Made by a program: the position numbers and the translations under genes. Source: DASZMX01 sp035551475 (GTDB lineage Bacteria > Verrucomicrobiota > Verrucomicrobiia > Limisphaerales > Palsa-1400). Taken from it: DNA of 64,000 nt. The stretch is from positions 1-64,000 of the forward strand of contig DASZMX010000082.1 of NCBI GenBank assembly GCA_035551475.1. Reading direction: 5' to 3'. Shown one piece after another: positions 23,233 through 30,825 of the stretch; the stretch's first letter is position 1; every line of letters starts with the position of its first letter. The notes below the pieces were generated by a model. It worked only from the letters and a program-made list of their open reading frames with translations, ran no database searches and was not told where the DNA came from.

Positions 23233-23808
23233 ATGGACCCGACGGATGCGGAATTGATCGCCGCCGTGCTCGCCGGCGATGCCGCCCGGTTCGAGCCTCT
23301 CGTCGTCAAGTATCAACCGCGCGTCTTTGCCACCGCCCGCCGCTATGCGCGCCGCGAAAGCGAGGTGGAAGACATCGTCCAGGAAGTTTTTCTCAAGGCG
23401 TTCCAGAAGCTGGCCACCTTTCGCGGCGACGCCCCGTTCGAGCATTGGCTCATGCGCCTGGCCGTTCGCACCTGCTACGATTTCCTCCGCTCCCATCAGC
23501 GCAATCGCGAGCATGCGTTCACGGACCTCAGCCCGCCCGAGCAGGATTGGCTGGCGCAATTCGGCGCCGCGCCCGATGGGGCGGACGACCGCGCCGACGC
23601 CGCCCGGCAACTCGTCGCGCGCGTCCTGGAACAGCTTTCCGCGCCGGCCCGCCTTGTCATCACGCTGCTGGAAATTGAGGAGCGTTCTGTCAAGGAAATC
23701 GCCGAGCTCACCGGCTGGTCCGTTCCGCTCGTCAAAGTCCGCGCGTTTCGCGCTCGCGCCGAAATGCGCAAAATTCTGGCCAAAATCGCGAAAGACCAAT
23801 ACCTGTAA
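23233..23808 (+). CDS. RNA polymerase ECF-type sigma factor
   Basis: A 191-aa group IV sigma factor. Region 2 (about 20-90) has FEPLVVKYQPRVFATARRYA and EVEDIVQEVFLKAFQKLATF. Region 4 (about 130-185) has LSAPARLVITLLEIEERSVK and EIAELTGWSVPLVKVRAFRA, the HTH that reads the -35 element. It is followed by a short membrane protein and a Spy/CpxP-like periplasmic protein, suggesting envelope-stress control through an anti-sigma factor. Confidence 0.93.
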   Translation: MDPTDAELIAAVLAGDAARFEPLVVKYQPRVFATARRYARRESEVEDIVQEVFLKAFQKLATFRGDAPFEHWLMRLAVRTCYDFLRSHQRNREHAFTDLSPPEQDWLAQFGAAPDGADDRADAARQLVARVLEQLSAPARLVITLLEIEERSVKEIAELTGWSVPLVKVRAFRARAEMRKILAKIAKDQYL

Positions 23809-23837
23809 CCACGCCCATGCCCCCAGCGTCCTATTAA

Positions 23838-24158
23838 ATGTTCGATATGAATTTGAGCGACCTGCAAACCAAATTGCTCCGCGCCGCGCGCCAGGCGCCG
23901 CCGCGCGACACGGTTCCGTATGCGTTTGAAAAACGGATCATGCACCGCCTTGCCTCCGCGGCGCCGGAGAATCCCTGGGCCGCCTGGGGCTCATCGCTGT
24001 GGCGCGGCGCCCTGGCTTGCATGGCCGTCACCATTCTGTGCGCCGTGTGGTCCTATTCCGGCAGCCGTCCGGCGCCCGTGGCCTCCACCGATTTTTCCCA
24101 GGATCTGCAATCCGTCGTTTTCGCTTCCATGGGCCAGCCTTCCGAGGACGCCTGGTGA
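23838..24158 (+). CDS. Single-pass membrane protein, candidate anti-sigma factor
   Basis: A 106-aa protein: a cytoplasmic N-terminal part (about 1-50), one transmembrane helix (LWRGALACMAVTILCAVW, about 54-71) and a short outer tail. It is encoded 29 nt after the ECF sigma gene and overlaps the next gene by 4 nt. Position and topology fit an anti-sigma factor that holds the sigma at the membrane, but no zinc-binding HxxxCxxC motif is present. The start could also be ATG 23847. Confidence 0.65.
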   Translation: MFDMNLSDLQTKLLRAARQAPPRDTVPYAFEKRIMHRLASAAPENPWAAWGSSLWRGALACMAVTILCAVWSYSGSRPAPVASTDFSQDLQSVVFASMGQPSEDAW

Positions 24159-24679
24159 ACCCTTGGAAAGTCATTTGCGCCACGATCCTGATTTTCGTGT
24201 GCGGCGCCATCACCGGCGCCTTGCTGGTTAGAAACGCCTCCCCGCTGGCCCATCCGGCAACTTTGGCCGAAGTCAATCCCGCGCCTGTTCCGCCTGCCGT
24301 GGCCATTGACGCCGTCACCAATACCAATGTCGTTTCCCGAACGAATGTCGTGTGGGCGCCCCTTCAAGCCCAGCGCATGGGCCTCATTCGGCAAATGGTC
24401 AACCGCCTGCACCTCGATCAAGGCCAGCGCGATCGCATTGCACAAATCATCAAAGCCAGCCAGGAACGCAACAAGGAATTGTGGGAGCAAATCGCCCCGC
24501 AAATGAAAGAAGAGCTAAAACGCGTCACCGAAGAAATCCGCCACGAACTCGACCCCGCCCAAGACCGCCGCTTTATGGAGTTGCTGCGCGAAAACCGCCG
24601 CCATCCCGATCCGAATCATCTTAAGGCGCCGCCCGCCGCTCCGGCCCCGACCAATCTGGAAGTTCCTTCGCCGGCTTAG
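24155..24679 (+). CDS. Spy/CpxP-like periplasmic (heavy-metal sensor type) protein
   Basis: A 174-aa protein with an N-terminal membrane anchor (VICATILIFVCGAITGALLV), an Ala/Pro/Asn-Thr-rich linker, and a helical region (MVNRLHLDQGQRDRIAQIIK, ELDPAQDRRFMELLREN). That region matches the LTxxQ-type repeats of Spy/CpxP/ZraP periplasmic stress proteins. GTG 24155 overlaps the previous stop (GTGA), so translation is coupled. It is the third gene of the sigma, anti-sigma and sensor triad and probably senses misfolded protein or metal. Its end overlaps the convergent FN3 gene by 4 nt. Confidence 0.82.
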   Translation: MNPWKVICATILIFVCGAITGALLVRNASPLAHPATLAEVNPAPVPPAVAIDAVTNTNVVSRTNVVWAPLQAQRMGLIRQMVNRLHLDQGQRDRIAQIIKASQERNKELWEQIAPQMKEELKRVTEEIRHELDPAQDRRFMELLRENRRHPDPNHLKAPPAAPAPTNLEVPSPA

Positions 24680-25227
24680 TCCGAGAGCGTCCGGTAAAAG
24701 CGCATCTTGACCGTGGCCGCCAGCGGATCCTGATAGGTGATCCATTGGTTCTGCACGGCGTTGGTTTGCAGCACCGTCACCCAGTTTTTCAAATCCGTCG
24801 AAGCCTGCACGGTATAAGTATGGCCGGGCGCCACCGAGAAATTCATTTGCGCGGGCGCATGCGCGGACACCTTGGCGGACATCGTCATGCCGCCGGGCAC
24901 AATGTAGGAGATTGGCGTGGAAGGCGCGCTTTGGGCGAACGAGTCATCGTAGGCTGTCACGTAAAAGAAATTGGTGTCTCCGCCGCGCAGGCCGGAAAGG
25001 GAAATGCTCGTGCCGGCGCCGGCGTCGATGGGCGGCTGGTAATTTACGCCGTCCGCGCTGGTGTAAACCATATAGCCCTTGGCGGCGGGCGTCGCGTTCC
25101 AGGCGAGCGTGACGGTTTGGGCGGCATAAACGCTCGTGGCGGTCAACGCTTCCATGCCGAGCACCAAGGCCACGACGATGGGTTGCTTTAGCAAATTTGC
25201 GAGGCTGCTTTTCGAGGTTCCATTCAC
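24676..25227 (-). CDS. Secreted fibronectin type III domain protein
   Basis: A 183-aa exported protein. The signal or membrane segment (VVALVLGMEALTATSVYA) is followed by an FN3-like domain (VTLAWNATPAAKGYMVYTS to FFYVTAYDDSF, about 38-110). A C-terminal beta module follows (HTYTVQASTDLKNWVTVLQ, MRFYRTLSD). The same TVQA...W...FYR module ends the subtilase at 54814-58347. It probably acts in surface adhesion or as an accessory of extracellular enzymes. It is monocistronic; the 269 nt upstream (25228-25496) show no other gene. Confidence 0.8.
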   Translation of the reverse strand: MNGTSKSSLANLLKQPIVVALVLGMEALTATSVYAAQTVTLAWNATPAAKGYMVYTSADGVNYQPPIDAGAGTSISLSGLRGGDTNFFYVTAYDDSFAQSAPSTPISYIVPGGMTMSAKVSAHAPAQMNFSVAPGHTYTVQASTDLKNWVTVLQTNAVQNQWITYQDPLAATVKMRFYRTLSD

Positions 25228-25496
25228 GCTTTATTTGATTTGCAGCGTGCGTGCCAAGCCTGCAGGCGGCCACGGGCGTCACTCCTAACTTGCGTGTCAT
25301 CAGGTGTTTGCGCCTGTCGAAGCCGCGCGGGCCGGATTTGGCGCTTTTGTCAATCGAACTCCCTTCGGACACTGCTTGACTTGTTCCGGGACAAAGCGCT
25401 GATTCGCACAACTTTAAATTGCGAAACTGCGAATTCTCATCGCGGCTTTTCGCAGCCCGTTTCCCTCGGAAGACCCCTTTTCGGCGCTGTTTCTTC

Positions 25497-26327
25497 TCAA
25501 AACTTAAACTGCGCCACGGCCAGCCCCTTCACGCCCGGACGCGCCGCGAAAATTCCGCCCGCCAATGGCTCTCGCGCCCGTTGCTCCGGCTGCAAATGCT
25601 CGTGCGCCGTGGTGATGTATAATGTCGCCAAATCTTCTCCGCCAAACGCGCACGAGGAAACCTGCGACACAGGCAATTCCACCTTTTCCAGCGTTCGCCC
25701 GGTCGTGCCGTCGAGGCAAACGACGCTGCTGCCGCCCCACAGCGCCACCCAGACATTGCCCGCCGCGTCGCTGGCCATCCCATCCGGAAAAGCCTCGAAT
25801 TCCGCCCATTTTCGCCCGGCCGAAATCCGGTCGCCGTCGCAATCGAACACTTCCACGCGGCGCGTCCAGCTGTCCGTGTGATACATTCTGCTGCCGTCCG
25901 GCGACCATGCGAGCCCGTTGGAAATCATCCTTTCAGTCAATACTCTTTTCGGCCGCAGCGCGCCGTCCATCACGTAAAGCCCGCCCGTCGCCGCCTCCTG
26001 TTTCCGGCTCATGCTGCCCACCCAGAACCGCCCCGCCGGATCGCATTTGCCGTCGTTGAAACGGTTGCGCGTTTCCTGCTCCACCACGGCGATTGTTTCC
26101 CATCGGGCGCTCTGCCAATCATAAAATCCCAGCTCGCCCCCGGCGCCGCAGAGCCAGCGCCCGTCCGCGCACGGCGCGGCGCAGCCCAAACTCGGACGCA
26201 CCTGGCGCTTTTCGCCCAGGCGATGCAATTCGCCCGCGTTAATGTTGACCCACCACAGGGCGCCTTTGTGCCACACCGGACCTTCCGCCAATTCATGTTT
26301 TCCGTCACACACCAATTCTGCGCGCAT
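25497..26327 (-). CDS. SMP-30/gluconolactonase/LRE family protein
   Basis: A 276-aa six-bladed beta-propeller lactonase of the SMP-30/regucalcin family. Typical segments are LAEGPVWHKGALWWVNI with the first metal-ligand Glu, RFNDGKCDPAGRFWVGSM with Asn and Asp, SNGLAWSPDGSRMYHTDSW, and FPDGMASDAAGNVWVALWGG with an Asp ligand. It probably hydrolyses sugar lactones; no sugar dehydrogenase gene is adjacent. ATG 26327 is preferred over GTG 26333. It is divergent from the DUF1573 operon. Confidence 0.9.
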   Translation of the reverse strand: MRAELVCDGKHELAEGPVWHKGALWWVNINAGELHRLGEKRQVRPSLGCAAPCADGRWLCGAGGELGFYDWQSARWETIAVVEQETRNRFNDGKCDPAGRFWVGSMSRKQEAATGGLYVMDGALRPKRVLTERMISNGLAWSPDGSRMYHTDSWTRRVEVFDCDGDRISAGRKWAEFEAFPDGMASDAAGNVWVALWGGSSVVCLDGTTGRTLEKVELPVSQVSSCAFGGEDLATLYITTAHEHLQPEQRAREPLAGGIFAARPGVKGLAVAQFKF

Positions 26328-26425
26328 GACCACGATGCTACGGCGCCGCCCCGCTTTGTTGTCAAACCAAACGCTGCCAGATTTGATTGCGGTGAGCCGG
26401 AAATCGATTATCCTTTTTCCTTAAT

Positions 26426-27499
26426 ATGAAACAAATTTTCACTGCCGGGGCTTTTTTCTCGCTCCTCTGCGCCGCGGTGGCGCAGCCCGCTCTCCCGCCC
26501 ACGCCTGAGGCCGGGCCGAAGATTATTTTTGACTCACAAAATTACGAATTTGGCAAGGTCACCCAAGGCGCTTTTATCCGCCATGATTTCGTCGTGAGCA
26601 ACGGCGGCAATGCCACGCTGAATATCACCGACGTGCATCCGGGTTGCGGCTGCACCACCGCCGGCACATGGCCGCACGAGTTGGCGCCGGGGCAGTCGGG
26701 CATTATTCCCATTCAAATCAACAGCCAGAATCTTTCCGGAAAAATTCGCAAGTCGGTGACGGTGTCGTCCAACGACAAACGCAATCCCACGATGCTGGAG
26801 CTCGGTGGCGAAGTGATCAAGCCGGTGGACATCACGCCCGCCTACGCCATGTTCCGCCTGACGACCGGCGAAACGAACGTCGCTCCCTCCACGATTCGCA
26901 TCCTCAATCGCACGGAGAACCCGATCCAAATCACCAAGGTTTTCAGCGACACCACGGCCTTTAGCGTGTCGGAGCCCAAAATGCTGACGGATGGCAAGGA
27001 GTACGAAATCACCGTCACCGCCGTCCCCCCGGTTTCTCACGGAACCAACGGCGTGATTTCGGTGGCGACCTCCTGGAGCAATTACGTCATGCGCATCCCG
27101 GCATATTTGACAGTGCAACCCGCCATCATGGTGCAGCCGCGGACGATCACTGTCCCCGCCGAAGTTGATCGTCCGATGCAATTCACCGTCACTCTTTACA
27201 GCAGCCGTCCCAACGACGTCTTTAGCGACCCCAAAGCGTCCGATGACCGGATTGGCGTCACGCTCGGCAATTCCATGCCGGGCCGCGCGGTGTATGTGCT
27301 TAAGGTCACCATTCCGGCCGGTTACAAAACGACGCCTGGGCACCCGGCCACGGTTTCAGTGAAAACCACCGATCCCCAGCAATCGCTCGAAGTCATTCCG
27401 ATTCAGCAGGCGGTTTCGCTTTCCACAATACCGTCGAATGACGCCATGGTGCGCTCACGGCAGGCGATGCCCGCGGTGAGTTCCAGCGGCGCTCATTAA
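26426..27499 (+). CDS. Secreted DUF1573 domain protein
   Basis: A 357-aa exported protein with a signal peptide (MKQIFTAGAFFSLLCAAVAQ). The DUF1573 domain (about 34-130) has the characteristic YEFGKVTQGAFIRHDFVVSN and VHPGCGCTTAGTW with Cys74 and Cys76. Two more immunoglobulin-like segments follow. The function of DUF1573 is unknown. Here it opens an operon with a rhodanese and a MauE-like membrane protein, suggesting a periplasmic sulfur or thiol role in which the CGC motif could take part. Confidence 0.85.
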   Translation: MKQIFTAGAFFSLLCAAVAQPALPPTPEAGPKIIFDSQNYEFGKVTQGAFIRHDFVVSNGGNATLNITDVHPGCGCTTAGTWPHELAPGQSGIIPIQINSQNLSGKIRKSVTVSSNDKRNPTMLELGGEVIKPVDITPAYAMFRLTTGETNVAPSTIRILNRTENPIQITKVFSDTTAFSVSEPKMLTDGKEYEITVTAVPPVSHGTNGVISVATSWSNYVMRIPAYLTVQPAIMVQPRTITVPAEVDRPMQFTVTLYSSRPNDVFSDPKASDDRIGVTLGNSMPGRAVYVLKVTIPAGYKTTPGHPATVSVKTTDPQQSLEVIPIQQAVSLSTIPSNDAMVRSRQAMPAVSSSGAH

Positions 27500-27513
27500 T
27501 CTGCGGAAATAAA

Positions 27514-28077
27514 ATGCGGCTGGCTCAAATCCAAAAGATCCTTTTGGAAGCGCTGGCCGTAGGCTTGTTTGGCGCTCTCGTATCGTTCGCCGCCAATCAA
27601 GTGTCGCCGCGCGGGCTCGCTCTGAACCGCAATTATTTTCCCCAAGGCGTTGCCGCCGCCCGCACCAACGCGCCCGCGCCCGTTCCATCCGCGGCCGATG
27701 ATCCCGTCACCGCCCGCCTCAAAGGCAAAGGCCTTTCTCCGCTGACCTTCGCTGAGACCAAAAAACTCGTCGGCCAGCCTGGCGTCATCTTTGTCGATGC
27801 GCGCGACGAGGAAAAATTCGAAGCCGGCCACATTCCCGGCGCCTACCAATTGGACCCGTATCACCCGGAAACCGCCATCGGCGCCGTGCTGGCCGCTGGC
27901 CAGGCCGCGGAAAAGATTATTGTGTACTGTGCGGGCGGCGAATGTGAAGACGCCGATTCCGTCGCCATCCTGCTGCGCGACGGCGGAGCTCCGGCCGACC
28001 ATGTGTTTGTCTATGGCGGTGGCATGACCGAATGGACGGCGCAGCATCAGCCGCTGGAAAAAGGCACCCGCCCATGA
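27514..28077 (+). CDS. Membrane-anchored or exported rhodanese-like protein
   Basis: A 187-aa protein with an N-terminal hydrophobic helix (LLEALAVGLFGALVSFAA) and a rhodanese domain (about 75-180). The domain has FVDARDEEKFEAGHIPGAYQ and the active-site loop YCAGGECEDADSV with Cys139. The extra Cys144 in the loop is unusual and could support disulfide or persulfide chemistry. It probably handles sulfane sulfur on the outer face of the inner membrane. It overlaps the MauE-like gene by 4 nt (ATGA) and lies 14 nt after DUF1573. Confidence 0.88.
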   Translation: MRLAQIQKILLEALAVGLFGALVSFAANQVSPRGLALNRNYFPQGVAAARTNAPAPVPSAADDPVTARLKGKGLSPLTFAETKKLVGQPGVIFVDARDEEKFEAGHIPGAYQLDPYHPETAIGAVLAAGQAAEKIIVYCAGGECEDADSVAILLRDGGAPADHVFVYGGGMTEWTAQHQPLEKGTRP

Positions 28078-28559
28078 ACGGCATCCGCGCCACCTGGATG
28101 CAGAAAGCGGGCGCCGCCGCCCGCATTTTTCTCGGGGCGCTCTTTCTCTACATGGGCGCCACCAAGGCGCTGCATCCCGAAGCGTTTCTCAAGCTGGTGC
28201 GTCAGTACGAACTGACAGACAATCATCTGGTGCTAAACACCATCGCCGCCACGCTGCCTTGGTTTGAAATGTATTGCGGGCTTCTCCTCATCTGCGGCGT
28301 GGCCGTGCGCGGCGCCTCGCTCATCCTGGCCCTCATCCTGATGGCGTTCACCGCCGCCATCTGGCAGCGCGGGCTGCATCTGGAAGCCGTCCGCGGCATT
28401 CCTTTTTGCGCGGTGAAATTTGACTGCGGCTGCGGCAACGGCGAGGTCATGGTTTGCCACAAAATCACGGAAAACCTCGGACTCATTTTGCTTTCCCTGT
28501 GGCTGTTCGCCGGGCAGGGCAGGCTCTGGGCTGTCAAATACAGCCTGGGCCGCGCCTAG
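28074..28559 (+). CDS. MauE/DoxX-like redox-associated membrane protein
   Basis: A 161-aa integral membrane protein with about four transmembrane helices. Features are FLGALFLYMGATKALHPEAF near the start, then TLPWFEMYCGLLLICGVAV, and a Cys-rich loop FDCGCGNGEVMVC with Cys118, Cys120 and Cys128. MauE and DoxX relatives are linked to disulfide formation and electron transfer at the membrane. The pairing with rhodanese and DUF1573 supports a thiol-redox module. It ends 4 nt before the convergent MBL-fold gene. Confidence 0.85.
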   Translation: MNGIRATWMQKAGAAARIFLGALFLYMGATKALHPEAFLKLVRQYELTDNHLVLNTIAATLPWFEMYCGLLLICGVAVRGASLILALILMAFTAAIWQRGLHLEAVRGIPFCAVKFDCGCGNGEVMVCHKITENLGLILLSLWLFAGQGRLWAVKYSLGRA

Positions 28560-28563
28560 GAAA

Positions 28564-29523
28564 TCATTTCGCGGGCAGCACGATCTCCGCGCCTTCCCGC
28601 GCCGCTTCCACGATCAGGGGCGAGCGCCGATTGGCCACCATCTCCCGCGCCCGCTCCACCATCTTCGAGACATGCTCATCGTTGTGGTCGGGATCGTGAT
28701 GGAAGAGGCAAAGGCGCTTGACGTTGGCGTGCAGGGCGAAGGCCACCGTGTCCTCCACGCAGCTATGGCCCCAGCCGACTCGCTGCTCGTATTCGGTCGC
28801 GCTGTATTGTGAGTCCAGAATCAGCACCTCCGAATCGCGGATAAAATCGATGACATGCTGGTCTTCCTCCGGCGTGGTCTGCCGCTCGGAGCGCGTGAGA
28901 ACGTCGGTGTCGCGGATCCAGCGGGCGCGCAGGCGATGAAATAGCTCCACGTCCGGAATATAGGTGATCGATCCACCCGGCGTGATCAACCGGTAACCGG
29001 TGCACAAGCCCGGATGGCTGACGAACTGCGCCTGGATGGCCACGCCGTCGATTTGAAACTTCAGTTCCTGCAGTTCCTTGATGCAAATGTTCCCCGGCAT
29101 CTGCTGCATGCTGATGGGAAAGTATGGATTTTCCATTTGACTGGAGAGCGTGTTCTCCAGGCCTTGGCGCGCCCCTTTAAAGCCGTAAATCGTGACGATG
29201 TTTTTGGGATTGTAGGCCGGCAGGAAAAACGGGAAACCCTGGATATGGTCCCAATGCGTGTGCGTGATCAGGACATTCAGGCGCATGGGCTTGTCCTTGA
29301 ATTCCTCCTCCAGCGCGAGGCCCAGGCGGCGAATCCCCGTCCCGGCGTCCAAAATGATGATCTCGGAATTGACCCGCACTTCCACGCAGGAAGTGTTGCC
29401 TCCGTATTGCACTGTGTCCTGGCCCGGAGTGGCAATGGAGCCGCGCACTCCCCAAAATTTCAGGCGGGTCGGCGGCGCGGAGGAAATGCCCGGGGGGTTG
29501 GCGTCGGGGGTTGAGCCGTTCAC
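28564..29523 (-). CDS. Metallo-beta-lactamase-fold hydrolase
   Basis: A 319-aa MBL-fold enzyme. It begins at GTG with a Pro-rich region, then FWGVRGSIATPG and QYGGNTSCVEVR. The metal site is LITHTHWDHIQGFPF (HxHxDH), with later ligands in FVSHPG, LILDSQY and CLFHHDPDH. The pattern fits PhnP/RNase Z-like or cyclic-nucleotide phosphodiesterase-like proteins often seen beside two-component genes. Substrate unknown; cytoplasmic. Confidence 0.88.
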   Translation of the reverse strand: MNGSTPDANPPGISSAPPTRLKFWGVRGSIATPGQDTVQYGGNTSCVEVRVNSEIIILDAGTGIRRLGLALEEEFKDKPMRLNVLITHTHWDHIQGFPFFLPAYNPKNIVTIYGFKGARQGLENTLSSQMENPYFPISMQQMPGNICIKELQELKFQIDGVAIQAQFVSHPGLCTGYRLITPGGSITYIPDVELFHRLRARWIRDTDVLTRSERQTTPEEDQHVIDFIRDSEVLILDSQYSATEYEQRVGWGHSCVEDTVAFALHANVKRLCLFHHDPDHNDEHVSKMVERAREMVANRRSPLIVEAAREGAEIVLPAK

Positions 29524-29735
29524 AATTGTTCCATTATCGTCCGTTTCCCGGTCTGGGAAGCTTTTGGTTTTGGCCGACCATACCTGCGCAGCGCACGCAG
29601 AACAAGCCTCAGTTTGTCAGGGTCGCTCCCAGAATGCAAGCGTCTGATTGACAGTTTGGGTCGGTAAAAGAGAAGGGGATTGCGCGGAACTTTCGCTCGC
29701 ACGCAACCCCCATCCTTGGCGAATTCTGCAAAGGC

Positions 29736-30116
29736 TTAAGCCACTTCGATTTTGCGCGGTTTCACCTTTTCCGCCTTGGGCAACTGCACCGTCAGAAGAC
29801 CCTGCTCGATGCGCGCCGAAATTCGGGCGCCATCAATTTCCGGATCCAGCTCGAACACCCGCCGGAAATCGGCGTTGCTCGACTCCCGGTAGAGCAGCGT
29901 GCCGGGGACTTGGGCCGTTTGACGTCGCCCTTCCAACGTCAGAACGTTGGCTTCCAGGCTGACCGTCAGGCCTTGTTTGTTGACACCGGGCATCTCGGCT
30001 TCCAGGACATAGCCCTGGTCCGTCTCAATGATGCTCACCCCGGGGGTGACATACTCGCGTTCAGCGGAGGCGGGTTGGACTTCGGTTTGGGTTTCTTTTT
30101 CAGCGACTGCGTTCAT
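29736..30116 (-). CDS. Hsp20/alpha-crystallin small heat-shock protein
   Basis: A 126-aa small heat-shock protein, an ATP-independent holdase. The alpha-crystallin domain (about 25-115) has VLEAEMPGVNKQGLTVSLEA and the end GLLTVQLPKAEKVKPRKIEV, but a C-terminal I-x-I/V anchor is weak. It is encoded 60 nt downstream of a second Hsp20 gene, so the two may form hetero-oligomers. The spacer contains a GC-rich hairpin without a T-run. I did not see a clear ROSE or fourU RNA thermometer. Confidence 0.93.
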   Translation of the reverse strand: MNAVAEKETQTEVQPASAEREYVTPGVSIIETDQGYVLEAEMPGVNKQGLTVSLEANVLTLEGRRQTAQVPGTLLYRESSNADFRRVFELDPEIDGARISARIEQGLLTVQLPKAEKVKPRKIEVA

Positions 30117-30176
30117 AAATAATTCTCTTTCGTTGACGCCGGGCCGCAGGGGCCGCCGGCGCGGTTTTTGTGTTTG

Positions 30177-30647
30177 TTAGTTGACTGAGATCGGGATCTG
30201 GCGCGGCTTCGCCTTTTCGGATTTCGGCAAGGTCACCGCCAGAATGCCATCCGTGTAGGTCGCCTTGATGGTTTCGGGATTCACTTCCGCCGGGAGGCTG
30301 ACCGTGCGATGAAACCGGGTCAGGAGCCGCTCGGAGCGGAAACCCTGGCCGGCATTTTGTTTCTCGTCGCGCCGACGTTCCCCTGAGATCGCCAGAATGC
30401 CATCCTGCAAGTTGATCTGAATTTCCTCCTTCTTCAGGCCAGGCAACTCGGCTCGCACCGTGATATTGTCCTTGTCCTCGAAGACCTCCAGCGCCGGACC
30501 AGCCGCGCCGCGTCCAAAATTTTGCGCGCGCAAAGCCTGCCCAAAAGCGTAATCAAACAACTGATCCACTTCATCCCGCAGCGTCGAAGCGCTCCGAAAC
30601 GGAGATAAAGTCCAATTTTGTGGTTTATGCCATCTTGTTAAAGTCAT
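30177..30647 (-). CDS. Hsp20/alpha-crystallin small heat-shock protein
   Basis: A 156-aa small heat-shock protein, upstream partner of the Hsp20 at 29736-30116. It has an N-terminal arm (LRDEVDQLFDYAFGQAL), an alpha-crystallin domain (VRAELPGLKKEEIQINLQDG, FHRTVSLPAEVNPETIKATY) and the C-terminal ILAVTLPKSEKAKPRQIPI. The start at MTLTRWHKPQNW (30647) is chosen because AAAGGAAA lies just upstream of it. The longer frame to 30719 would cross the promoter. Confidence 0.94.
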   Translation of the reverse strand: MTLTRWHKPQNWTLSPFRSASTLRDEVDQLFDYAFGQALRAQNFGRGAAGPALEVFEDKDNITVRAELPGLKKEEIQINLQDGILAISGERRRDEKQNAGQGFRSERLLTRFHRTVSLPAEVNPETIKATYTDGILAVTLPKSEKAKPRQIPISVN

Positions 30648-30674
30648 AGTTTGTGTTTCCTTTCTTAATCTGCA

Positions 30675-30701
30675 AGTATATATAAGCCCATGGCGTGCCA
30701 A
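30675..30701 (-). promoter_or_regulatory. Candidate promoter for the Hsp20 pair
   Basis: On the minus strand, TTGGCA (30701-30696) is followed by TATACT (30680-30675) within an AT-rich stretch, just upstream of the Shine-Dalgarno of the first Hsp20 gene. The 15-nt spacer is short for a sigma-70 promoter, so a heat-shock sigma is possible. I saw no CIRCE repeat. Confidence 0.25.
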
Positions 30702-30825
30702 TGTGCTTCTAAGATGCAACTTATTAAATTATAAAGACTTGCATAAACAATGGTGCGAATCGATGGCAAAATTACGAGCCTTTCTGGCTCAGACCTGAGG
30801 ATTTGTAAGCGTCAAAATGGCGCGG

